A stretch of 7,200 bases of DNA from an uncultured Clostridia bacterium (GTDB taxonomy: Bacteria > Bacillota > Clostridia > UBA1381): positions 1-7,200 of the forward strand of contig CALXUL010000154.1 in the NCBI GenBank assembly GCA_944391635.1, in the 5' to 3' direction. The translations under genes were made by a program, and so were the position numbers. The notes under the pieces are model-generated. The model did not search any database, had not been told where the DNA came from, and saw only the letters and a list, made by a program, of their open reading frames with translations. Within the stretch, counting starts at the first letter, position 1. Every line of letters starts with the position of its first letter. Shown here one piece after another: positions 1-6,623 of the stretch.

Positions 1-1505
1 GCGTCAGGCGGTATTTTTATACTTGAAAGATTGTCAAGCGCTGCTTTGGCAATTGCATCTGCAAGCAAGCCCTGATACGAAGAATCCATTAACTTTTCAG
101 CTTCTTCCTTGTTTGTGATGAATCCAAGCTCCACCAACACCGCCGGCATCTGACAGGTTCTTGTTACCACATGCTGTTCGGTTTTTACACCTCGTTCGGA
201 CGCCTGTGTATTCTTTATCAGATTTTTGTATATGTCAGTCGCAAGTTTTTTGCTCGTAATACCATAGCGGTCAGAGTTATTTGTGCTTGAATAGAATACC
301 TCAATGCCGCTTACGCCTTCATTATTTTCTATTGAATTGGAGTGTATACTTATAAACATTGCCGCCCCAAGCTCGTTTGCAAGATCCGAACGGTCAGTAA
401 GGGTCGGGTATGTGTCACCACTTCTGGTCATTTGGACGTTTACGCCGTTTGCTGTAAGTATATCTCTCACCTTTTTTGCTACGGCAAGGTTAATATTCTT
501 TTCAATATATTTGGTGCCGTCAAAAGAAGACTGCGCGCCAGGGTCGCTTCCGCCGTGACCGGCATCGATTACAATAATTTTCTCGCCTGTGAGGAATGAA
601 TCAGGCGTTTTTGTCGGCGAAGGAGTTGCCGATGGTGATGTTGACGGCTCGGATGTGCTGCCGCTTTGCGATGATGTGCCGGTTACAGTGATAGTTAGTG
701 TTAATCCATCGGATGATATATTTTTTGTATAGCTCTTTGCGCCCGAAGTATCTATCGCAACCCGCGTATATTCATCATGCAGCCCCATACGCACAGCTTT
801 TACCGCACCCTTATTTACACTCGTGCTATTTGCTACCGTATAGTTCGCTCCGTATATATCACAATAAAGAACTCCTGAGTCAAGCATTACCAGCTCGGTT
901 ATTTTGTCCGGTTTAGCTTTCATTTTGACGGTTATTGTAACATTATTCCCGCTTAATGCCGCACTGACCGAGTTGATAGTTGTAGTATAGGGTTTAGGCG
1001 TAGCAGTCGGCTCGGGGATATTCTGACCCGGGTTGCTTACGCTGATTTCGCCCTTTTCGCCGTCAAACAGCACATACATACTAAGACTCTCCGACACAAA
1101 CCGCACCGGAACCATTGTTTTTGCACTCTCCCCGGCTTTGGCAATCAGCATCGGCGTAACGCCGTCCGGGATTGTTTTCCGCGTTCCGTTTATAAATACA
1201 TACGGCGAGTCTATCTGCATAAGTACAAACATATCATTCATAGTTACTGTTATCTCACGCGTGGTTGATTCATATCCAACCTCTGCGCCCATTGCCTCAA
1301 AAACTTCTCTGACCGGCACAAGCGCGCGGTCATTAAAAATTATCGGTTCAAGCGGAGTTTTGACATATTCCCCGTTAACCTTCAGTTTATACACTGATCC
1401 TGTATAATTATGCTGCTGCCCGTTATATTCAAGCAGCATTGCAGCTTCTGCTGCGGGCATTAAAAGCATTATAATACCCAAAAGAAGCGCCAAAAGCCTT
1501 CTCAT
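1..1505 (-). CDS. Secreted N-acetylmuramoyl-L-alanine amidase with Cu-amine-oxidase-like stalk and AMIN domain (3' end cut by window edge)
   Basis: Zinc-dependent cell-wall amidase (Amidase_3 family) that cleaves the bond between N-acetylmuramic acid and L-alanine in peptidoglycan, acting outside the membrane. Reading the minus strand from the ATG at 1505 gives 501 codons open to the edge. Residues 1-22 are a signal peptide (MRRLLALLLG, hydrophobic core, AEA-like cleavage site). Residues about 37-157 form a copper-amine-oxidase N-terminal-like stalk with two VPVR repeats (63-66 and 132-135). A Pro/Thr linker leads to an AMIN-like domain (about 173-276), then a Ser/Thr/Pro linker (277-303). 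The catalytic domain runs from about 308, with predicted zinc ligands H317 (DAGHGG), E335 (EKNINL) and H388 (SIHSN) and catalytic E459 (VELGF), so it looks active. The catalytic domain is essentially complete; only the extreme C-terminus is missing. It starts 49 nt after ruvB with an AAAGGTGG ribosome binding site at 1515-1522. Substrate and role (division, spore lysis or turnover) cannot be told from sequence. Confidence 0.93.
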   Translation of the reverse strand, partial: MRRLLALLLGIIMLLMPAAEAAMLLEYNGQQHNYTGSVYKLKVNGEYVKTPLEPIIFNDRALVPVREVFEAMGAEVGYESTTREITVTMNDMFVLMQIDSPYVFINGTRKTIPDGVTPMLIAKAGESAKTMVPVRFVSESLSMYVLFDGEKGEISVSNPGQNIPEPTATPKPYTTTINSVSAALSGNNVTITVKMKAKPDKITELVMLDSGVLYCDIYGANYTVANSTSVNKGAVKAVRMGLHDEYTRVAIDTSGAKSYTKNISSDGLTLTITVTGTSSQSGSTSEPSTSPSATPSPTKTPDSFLTGEKIIVIDAGHGGSDPGAQSSFDGTKYIEKNINLAVAKKVRDILTANGVNVQMTRSGDTYPTLTDRSDLANELGAAMFISIHSNSIENNEGVSGIEVFYSSTNNSDRYGITSKKLATDIYKNLIKNTQASERGVKTEQHVVTRTCQMPAVLVELGFITNKEEAEKLMDSSYQGLLADAIAKAALDNLSSIKIPPD

Positions 1506-1554
1506 TTTTTTCTTCCACCTTTCAAAATCCTACCCCTTAAAAACATAAAACGGT

Positions 1555-2565
1555 TCATTCTGAGAACTTATACCCAAAATGCTCATACCCTGCTCGGGTC
1601 ACCATCCTGCCGCGCATTGTGCGCGTAATGAACCCTGCCTGCATCAGATATGGCTCGTATACGTCCTCGATTGTTCCGGAATCCTCACCGATTGACGCCG
1701 CAATGGTTTCGAGCCCCACAGGTCCACCGTGAAAACTCTCTATCATGCAGGTTATCATACGTCTGTCGATTTTATCAAGCCCAATAGAATCTATATCCAT
1801 CATATCAAGCGCCTCAGCGGCAATATCTTTTGTAATCTTCTTATCATACTTAACTTCCGCAAAATCCCGGACCCTTTTTAAAATCCGGTTTGCAATACGC
1901 GGAGTACCGCGTGCACGTCTTGAAATCTCGGCTGCACCGTCAGGCGTTATCTCAACATCTAACAGCCGTGCCGAACGCGTAACAATATCCACCAGTTCCT
2001 CCGGCTGATAAAGCTCCAGCCGCTCTATCACTCCGAACCTGTCCCTAAGCGGCGCTGACAGAAGCCCTGCCCGTGTAGTTGCGCCAATTAACGTAAATTC
2101 CGGCAAATCAAGCCGTATCGACTTCGCCGACGGACCTTTGCCGATTATTATATCCAGTGCATAGTCCTCCATTGCGGGATATAATATCTCCTCAACTGTC
2201 CGGGACATTCTATGTATTTCATCAATAAACAGAATATCATTTGCCGAAAGGTTAGTAAGTATAGCCGCTAAATCCCCCGCTTTTTCTATGGCAGGACCGC
2301 TGGTTATACGGATATTTACGCCCATTTCGTTTGCGATTATGCCGGCAAGAGTTGTTTTGCCAAGCCCCGGCGGGCCGTAAAGCAGTACATGGTCTAATGC
2401 TTCACGCCGGTCAAGAGCGGCTTTTATATAAATCTCCAGATTCCTTTTTACAGCCTCCTGACCGATATATTCATCCAGCCGTCTTGGTCTTAAACCGGTT
2501 TCAATATCTGAATCTCCGGCTACCAGCTCGCTTGTAACTATACGCTCATTATCATCAAAAATCAT
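1555..2565 (-). CDS. ruvB: Holliday junction branch migration ATPase RuvB
   Basis: RuvB is the AAA+ motor that, with RuvA, drives branch migration of Holliday junctions in recombinational repair; it forms hexameric rings in the cytoplasm. Counting from the start chosen here (336 residues, normal for the family): Walker A GPPGLGKTT at about 64-72, Walker B LFIDEIHR at about 112-119, sensor 1 GATTRAG at about 161-167, LRDRFG with the conserved arginine at about 173-178, sensor 2 region RGTPRIANR at about 219-227, and a C-terminal winged-helix domain (GGPVGLETIAASIGED). I chose the ATG at 2565 because GGAGG at 2571-2575 sits 5 nt before it. The in-frame ATG at 2577 would add four residues (MEDK), but the GGAGG would then lie within the coding sequence and little Shine-Dalgarno sequence precedes it. 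The gene begins 26 nt after ruvA ends and clearly belongs to the same operon. All key motifs are present. Confidence 0.97.
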   Translation of the reverse strand: MIFDDNERIVTSELVAGDSDIETGLRPRRLDEYIGQEAVKRNLEIYIKAALDRREALDHVLLYGPPGLGKTTLAGIIANEMGVNIRITSGPAIEKAGDLAAILTNLSANDILFIDEIHRMSRTVEEILYPAMEDYALDIIIGKGPSAKSIRLDLPEFTLIGATTRAGLLSAPLRDRFGVIERLELYQPEELVDIVTRSARLLDVEITPDGAAEISRRARGTPRIANRILKRVRDFAEVKYDKKITKDIAAEALDMMDIDSIGLDKIDRRMITCMIESFHGGPVGLETIAASIGEDSGTIEDVYEPYLMQAGFITRTMRGRMVTRAGYEHFGYKFSE

Positions 2566-2591
2566 TTTGTCCTCCATTGCCCAATGAAACG

Positions 2592-3188
2592 CTACATAAG
2601 TAATTTAAGCGCTTCACGCACCAAATCCTCGGTCGGCATAGAACTGTCGAGCGATGCGACAGCTTTTTTTGCGTCGCTTTGCGAATATCCCAATACTGTC
2701 AAAGCCGCTGCCGCCTCGTTCATATTTTCGTTTAAAACCACGCTTTGCGGCTGCTGAGTTTGATTTTTAGGGATATCCAGCTCGTCCTCGGATATTTTAT
2801 CTCTTAGCTCGAGGATTATCCGCTTCGCTGTTTTTGCGCCAATACCTGCCGCGCGTGTGAGCATTTTTGTATCATCAGTCATGATTGCAAATGCAAGCTC
2901 GCCCGGTGACATAACAGAAAGCAGCGCAAGCGCCGCTTTTGGTCCTACTCCCGATACCGTAGTAAGCCTGCGGTACATTGAAAGCTCTTCATTCGTTGTG
3001 AACCCGTAAAGCTCCTGCGAATCTTCACGTACTTCAAGCTGCACATACATCGTAACCGGCTGCTCCTCACCAGAAAGCAGGGCAAGGCTTGTACTCGACG
3101 TAAGGATTTTATACCCCACGCCGCCCGCGTCAATAACCGCAAACCCGTCTCCGAGCAAAACCTTTTCTCCTTTGATATAATAATACAT
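2592..3188 (-). CDS. ruvA: Holliday junction branch migration complex DNA-binding subunit RuvA
   Basis: RuvA binds the four-way Holliday junction as a tetramer and loads RuvB rings on opposite arms. The 198-residue length is typical. Residues 1 to about 62 are the OB-fold domain (MYYYIKG start; REDSQELYGF at 54-63). Two helix-hairpin-helix DNA-binding motifs follow: LTTVSGVGPKAALALL at 75-90 and AAGIGAKTAKRIILEL at 113-128. A polar, flexible linker (about 133-155, rich in Gln, Asn and Asp) leads to the C-terminal three-helix domain (about 156-198), which contacts RuvB. The ATG start is supported by GAGAGGT at 3196-3202, 7 nt upstream, and by the family's usual N-terminus. It lies between ruvC and ruvB on the same strand, and a separate promoter candidate is present upstream. 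Confidence 0.97.
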   Translation of the reverse strand: MYYYIKGEKVLLGDGFAVIDAGGVGYKILTSSTSLALLSGEEQPVTMYVQLEVREDSQELYGFTTNEELSMYRRLTTVSGVGPKAALALLSVMSPGELAFAIMTDDTKMLTRAAGIGAKTAKRIILELRDKISEDELDIPKNQTQQPQSVVLNENMNEAAAALTVLGYSQSDAKKAVASLDSSMPTEDLVREALKLLM

Positions 3189-3227
3189 TCTGCCGACCTC
3201 TCAGTTTAGGTATATTTTTCTTATTAT

Positions 3228-3257
3228 ATAATACACCCTAATCCTGCGGCACGTCAA
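3228..3257 (-). promoter_or_regulatory. Candidate sigma-A promoter for ruvA-ruvB-amidase
   Basis: On the minus strand, TTGACG (3252-3257) and TATTAT (3228-3233) are 18 nt apart, close to the vegetative -35/-10 consensus. Transcription would start near 3221, leaving a leader of roughly 30 nt with the ruvA ribosome binding site. It lies in the 123-nt gap after ruvC, which is unusually long for this tight operon. This suggests ruvAB and the amidase can be expressed apart from ruvC. I see no clear LexA/DinR-type operator here. Predicted from sequence only. Confidence 0.6.
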
Positions 3258-3311
3258 CGCTTTAGGTATTACGGTTTTGTTACATTATAGTTACCTTGGG
3301 TTAGACGAAAT

Positions 3312-3812
3312 TTACAGCCTGTTTGTTCCCAGCCGGTCATTTATGCCGGCACTGTGAGCGTGGCAGATTGCCACGGCAAGTGCATCTGCAGCATCATCGG
3401 GCTTTGGCACTGCCGCAATATTTAAAAGCAGTTTTACCATCTGCTGTATCTGGTTTTTGTCAGCTCTTCCGTACCCGGTTACCGCCTGTTTTATCTGGAG
3501 CGGCGTGTATTCATAAATAGGGATATTCCGCACTGCCGCCTGCGCCACAAGAACGCCGCGCGCCTGTGCAACCGCTATCGCTGTTTTCTGGTTACTGTTA
3601 AAAAACAATTCCTCTATTGCCACCGCGTCTGGACGATATTTATCAAGGTATTCGCCTATACTTTCAAATATCACTTTGAGACGGAGTGATGTTGCCATTT
3701 TCGCATGCGTTGTTATCGCGTTATATTCGATAGGTCTGAATTTTCCGTTTGCGTATTCCAAAACGCCTATCCCCACTATCGCATAGCCGGGGTCTATTCC
3801 TAAAATTATCAC
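3312..3812 (-). CDS. ruvC: Crossover junction endodeoxyribonuclease RuvC (GTG start)
   Basis: RuvC is the dimeric, Mg2+-dependent nuclease that resolves Holliday junctions by paired nicks, working with RuvAB. The 166-residue length is normal. The RNase H-like fold shows its acidic active site: D7 (GIDPGY), E67 (AIEELFF), and D140 and D143 in the KPDDAADALA motif, matching the four carboxylates of the E. coli enzyme (D7, E66, D138, D141). The start codon is GTG (3810-3812), backed by GGAGG at 3819-3823 with 6-nt spacing and by the canonical N-terminus MIILGIDPG. It is the first gene of the minus-strand ruv cluster and is divergent from argG. No missing catalytic residue or frameshift is seen. 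Confidence 0.96.
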   Translation of the reverse strand: MIILGIDPGYAIVGIGVLEYANGKFRPIEYNAITTHAKMATSLRLKVIFESIGEYLDKYRPDAVAIEELFFNSNQKTAIAVAQARGVLVAQAAVRNIPIYEYTPLQIKQAVTGYGRADKNQIQQMVKLLLNIAAVPKPDDAADALAVAICHAHSAGINDRLGTNRL

Positions 3813-3855
3813 AAAAAGCCTCCGTTATTTTTAAAATAATTATCACATTATTATA

Positions 3856-3884
3856 TTGCAAATTTAAACATGTTGCTGTATAAT
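3856..3884 (+). promoter_or_regulatory. Promoter of argG(H), sigma-A type
   Basis: TTGCAA (3856-3861) and a perfect TATAAT (3879-3884) are separated by 17 nt, the optimal spacing. Transcription would begin near 3891, giving a leader of about 34 nt that contains GGAGG at 3909-3913, 11 nt before the argG ATG. This is the best promoter match in the window. The -10 is embedded in a perfect palindrome, which suggests repressor control. Confidence 0.72.
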
Positions 3885-3889
3885 ATACA
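3877..3889. promoter_or_regulatory. Perfect 13-bp palindrome over the argG -10; possible ArgR operator
   Basis: TGTATA-A-TATACA is a perfect inverted repeat covering the argG -10 hexamer. ArgR/AhrC boxes have TG..AT and AT..CA half-sites in a 14-bp core; this one has matching ends but is one base shorter. A weaker TG...CA element at 3857-3870 overlaps the -35, with centres about 20 bp apart, close to the usual tandem ARG-box spacing. Its place on an arginine-synthesis promoter fits, but AT-rich promoters produce such palindromes by chance. Confidence 0.4.
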
Positions 3890-3892
3890 TAA

Positions 3893-3921
3893 ATTATATA
3901 ACATAAACGGAGGAAATTCAA
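3893..3921 (-). promoter_or_regulatory. Candidate promoter for ruvC, facing the argG promoter
   Basis: The minus strand carries TTGAAT (3916-3921) and a perfect TATAAT (3893-3898) with 17-nt spacing. Predicted start is near 3886, giving a leader of about 74 nt before the ruvC GTG. The -35 lies between the argG ribosome binding site and its ATG, so it would sit inside the argG leader. The region is very AT-rich, so chance TATAAT matches are expected. Another TATAAT at 3850-3855 on this strand has only a poor -35 (CAGCAA). Confidence 0.4.
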
Positions 3922-3924
3922 GCT

Positions 3925-5142
3925 ATGGCAAAGGAAAAAGTTGTACTCGCCTACTCAGGCGGGCTTGACACATCAATAATTATCCCCTGGCTCAAAGAGC
4001 ATTACGATTACGACGTAATAGCAGTCTGCGGCGATGTAGGTCAGGGCAAGGAGACCGAAGGTCTTGAGGAGCGCGCAAAGAAAGCCGGCGCATCTAAGCT
4101 TTACATAGAGGATCTTCGTGATGAGTATGTTTCGGATTTTATCTTCCCGACATTAAAGGCAGGCGCGGTTTATGAGGGCAAGTACCTGCTGGGTACATCG
4201 CATGCAAGACCGATAATTGCAAAGCGTCTTGTAGAAATAGCAGAAAAAGAAGGCGCGGTTGCAATCTGCCACGGCGCAACAGGAAAAGGTAATGACCAGG
4301 TGCGTTTTGAACTTACTATCAAGGCTCTTGCGCCGCATCTTAAAATTATTGCTCCCTGGAGAATATGGGATATAAAATCACGTGAGGACGCGGTTGATTA
4401 TGCGGCTGCTCATAATATTGAAATCCCGGTTACCAAAAAGGATTTATATTCAAGAGACAGAAATATCTGGCATATCAGCCACGAGGGTATGGATTTGGAG
4501 GATCCGGCAAACGAGCCTCAGCTCGACAGTCTTCTGAAGCTTTCAGTATCGCCCGAAAAGGCTCCGGATAAGCCGACATATATTACAATCGGCTTTGAAA
4601 AGGGTGTACCGGTTTCTATTGATAACGAAAAGATGGACCCAAGACCGCTGGTTGAAAAACTTAATAAACTCGGCGGCGAAAACGGGATTGGAATAGCTGA
4701 TATTGTAGAGGACAGGCTTGTCGGAATGAAATCACGCGGCGTATATGAAACTCCGGGCGGAACCATTTTGTACGCTGCACTTCAGGAACTTGAATATTTA
4801 TGCCTTGACCGTGATACTCAAAGCTTCAAGCGTCAGGCGGCTATTAAGTTCTCAGAGCTTGTATATGACGGAAAATGGTATACGCCGCTTCGCGAATCGC
4901 TTTCCGCAATGGTTGACAAAATGGAAGAAACCGTTACCGGTGAAGTTCGCTTAAAGCTCTACAAGGGCAGTGTAACGCCTGCCGGAGCAAAGAGCCCGTA
5001 TTCACTTTATAACGAGGATATTGCTTCTTTCGGCGACAGCCACGAGCTTTACAGCCACAAGGACGCTGCCGGATTTATCAATCTGTTCGGACTTCCGCTT
5101 AAGGTCCGTGCAATGATGAAAAAGAAAAACAACGGCAAATAA
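3925..5142 (+). CDS. argG: Argininosuccinate synthase
   Basis: ArgG joins citrulline and aspartate, using ATP (released as AMP and pyrophosphate), to make argininosuccinate, the penultimate step of arginine synthesis in the cytoplasm. The 405-residue length is normal. The N-type ATP pyrophosphatase P-loop AYSGGLDTS is at 9-17, and the second family signature GATGKGNDQVRF at 117-128 contains the Thr, Asn and Asp expected to bind the substrates. SRDRNIWHISHEG (176-188) and the C-terminal oligomerisation helix are also typical. The protein ends in a lysine-rich tail (MMKKKNNGK). The ATG at 3925 is supported by GGAGG at 3909-3913 and by the standard N-terminus. It is the first gene of the plus-strand cluster and is followed by argH after 75 nt. 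Confidence 0.98.
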   Translation: MAKEKVVLAYSGGLDTSIIIPWLKEHYDYDVIAVCGDVGQGKETEGLEERAKKAGASKLYIEDLRDEYVSDFIFPTLKAGAVYEGKYLLGTSHARPIIAKRLVEIAEKEGAVAICHGATGKGNDQVRFELTIKALAPHLKIIAPWRIWDIKSREDAVDYAAAHNIEIPVTKKDLYSRDRNIWHISHEGMDLEDPANEPQLDSLLKLSVSPEKAPDKPTYITIGFEKGVPVSIDNEKMDPRPLVEKLNKLGGENGIGIADIVEDRLVGMKSRGVYETPGGTILYAALQELEYLCLDRDTQSFKRQAAIKFSELVYDGKWYTPLRESLSAMVDKMEETVTGEVRLKLYKGSVTPAGAKSPYSLYNEDIASFGDSHELYSHKDAAGFINLFGLPLKVRAMMKKKNNGK

Positions 5143-5150
5143 GAATACCA

Positions 5151-5186
5151 AAAATGCGGCATCCCGTATGCGGATAGCCGCATTTT
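5151..5186 (+). terminator. Strong hairpin between argG and argH (terminator-like / attenuator or processing site)
   Basis: Starting 8 nt after the argG stop codon, AAAATGCGGC (5151-5160) pairs perfectly with GCCGCATTTT (5177-5186). The stem can extend inward through ATCC/GGAT with one bulged A and a loop of about 7 nt. It looks like an intrinsic terminator with A and T tracts, but the T run is only four long and is followed by GAAAATC, so termination is probably partial. It may lower argH relative to argG or stabilise the argG 3' end. Confidence 0.6.
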
Positions 5187-5217
5187 GAAAATCAGCAGAA
5201 ATTTTTGGAGGTTTATT

Positions 5218-6606
5218 ATGGCAAAGCTTTGGGGCGGACGTTTTCAAAAAAGCACTGATAAGAAAGTTGATGATTTTAATTCTTCGATACGTTTTGACAA
5301 ACGTATGTATAAGCAGGATATCCGCGGCAGTATCGCGCATGCGACAATGCTTGGCAAAACCGGGATAATTCCAAAGTCCGATGCTGATAAAATCGTTGAG
5401 GGACTTTATGGAATCCTTTCTGATATAGAAAACGGTAAGGTTGAATTTTTAATCGACGCCGAAGATATACATATGAATATTGAAAAACTTCTTACCGACC
5501 GAATTGGAGAGGCGGGCAAACGCCTTCATACCGGCAGAAGCCGCAATGACCAGGTAGCTCTTGATTTAAGAATGTATCTGCTTGATGAAACTAATACACT
5601 TCGACTTATGCTTTTGCATCTATTGGATGTGCTTTTGTCGCTTGCAAAGGAGCATACCAAAACCATAATGCCGGGATATACGCATCTTCAAAAGGCTCAG
5701 CCGGTCACCTTTGCGCTGCATCTTATGGCATATTTTGAAATGTTCCGGCGTGACCTTTCAAGGCTTAGCGACTGGCGTAAAAGATGCGATCTGATGCCGC
5801 TTGGCGCAGGCGCGCTTGCCGGGACAACCTATCTGCTTGACCGCGGGTTTGTTGCCGAGCAGCTCGGATTTTCCGGAATTACAAGAAACAGTCTTGACAG
5901 CGTTTCCGACCGCGATTTCGCAATAGAGCTTGCCGGGGTAATTTCTCTTATTATGGTGCATCTTTCAAGATTTTCTGAGGAATTGATTTTATGGTCAAGT
6001 CACGAATTTTCCTTTGTTGAGATGGACGATGCGTTCTCGACCGGCTCATCAATAATGCCGCAGAAAAAGAACCCTGACGTGGCCGAGCTTATCCGCGGCA
6101 AGACGGGGCGCGTAATAGGAGACCTGTCCGGGCTTATGGTTATGATGAAAGGTCTGCCGCTTGCGTACAATAAGGATATGCAGGAGGATAAGGAACAGAT
6201 TTTTGACGCACTGGACACTGTTATGTTATGTCTGCCGGTATTCTGTGATATGCTCGCAACTATGACGGTCAAAAAGGATAATATGCTCCGCGGCTCAAAA
6301 GGCGGTTTTACAAATGCTACCGACGCGGCGGATTACCTCGTTAAAAAGGGTATGCCGTTCAGACAGGCACATGAGGTTATCGGCAATCTTGTATTCTATG
6401 CGATAAAGGAAAATAAAGCTCTCGATGAACTTACTCTTGATGAATTTAAAAACTTTTGCGATATGTTTGACGAGGATATATATACCGCAATCAGTATGCA
6501 GACCTGCGTGAATGAGCGTAAAGTTCCGGGCGGACCTGCAGAGGATGCAGTAAATGCTGAAATTGCGGAGGCAGAGGCGTTTCTTGGCTCTGTTTCGGAA
6601 AATTAA
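5218..6606 (+). CDS. argH: Argininosuccinate lyase
   Basis: ArgH splits argininosuccinate into arginine and fumarate, the last step of arginine synthesis; the enzyme is a cytoplasmic homotetramer of the fumarase/aspartase superfamily. At 462 residues it has the usual length. Motifs in order: MAKLWGGRF at the N-terminus; TGRSRNDQVALD at 105-116; PGYTHLQKAQP at 152-162 with the catalytic-region H155; and the superfamily signature GSSIMPQKKNPD at 276-287, whose serine loop supplies the catalytic base. The ATG at 5218 is chosen because GGAGG at 5207-5211 lies 6 nt upstream and the protein then starts exactly as the family does. An in-frame TTG at 5185 would begin inside the hairpin stem and is not credible. 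Nothing is truncated or missing. Confidence 0.98.
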   Translation: MAKLWGGRFQKSTDKKVDDFNSSIRFDKRMYKQDIRGSIAHATMLGKTGIIPKSDADKIVEGLYGILSDIENGKVEFLIDAEDIHMNIEKLLTDRIGEAGKRLHTGRSRNDQVALDLRMYLLDETNTLRLMLLHLLDVLLSLAKEHTKTIMPGYTHLQKAQPVTFALHLMAYFEMFRRDLSRLSDWRKRCDLMPLGAGALAGTTYLLDRGFVAEQLGFSGITRNSLDSVSDRDFAIELAGVISLIMVHLSRFSEELILWSSHEFSFVEMDDAFSTGSSIMPQKKNPDVAELIRGKTGRVIGDLSGLMVMMKGLPLAYNKDMQEDKEQIFDALDTVMLCLPVFCDMLATMTVKKDNMLRGSKGGFTNATDAADYLVKKGMPFRQAHEVIGNLVFYAIKENKALDELTLDEFKNFCDMFDEDIYTAISMQTCVNERKVPGGPAEDAVNAEIAEAEAFLGSVSEN

Positions 6607-6623
6607 TTTAGACGGGAATAGAA

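Noticed and set aside
304..1407. Plus-strand open frames across the amidase gene (304-558, 342-599, 698-916, 1033-1407)
   Set aside because: They lie antisense to a continuous 501-codon frame with clear amidase domains and have no family-like motifs.
1506..1554. Terminator or promoter between ruvB and the amidase
   Set aside because: The 49-nt gap shows only the amidase ribosome binding site; no hairpin or recognisable -35/-10 pair.
3284..3289. Second TATAAT on the minus strand upstream of ruvA
   Set aside because: No acceptable -35 at 16-18 nt; the TTGACG/TATTAT pair further down is much better.
3265..3295. Possible stem AGGTA...TACCT after ruvC as a terminator
   Set aside because: Only five base pairs with a large loop and no T tract on the minus strand; too weak to call.
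3819..3913. 8-bp inverted repeat CCTCCGTT / AACGGAGG at the two ends of the divergent region
   Set aside because: Both arms are simply the Shine-Dalgarno sites of ruvC and argG on opposite strands, and a ruvC transcript starting near 3886 would not contain both.
3721..3921. Minus-strand 66-codon frame starting in the argG leader and running into ruvC
   Set aside because: It overlaps ruvC in another frame, begins at a TTG inside the promoter region, and has no ribosome binding site.
5185..5217. Upstream extension of argH from the TTG at 5185
   Set aside because: It starts inside the hairpin stem, has no ribosome binding site, and adds residues absent from the family; the ATG at 5218 has an ideal GGAGG.
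5002..5340. Minus-strand open frame spanning the argG-argH junction (112 codons)
   Set aside because: It overlaps two well-supported genes and their hairpin on the opposite strand and resembles no known protein.
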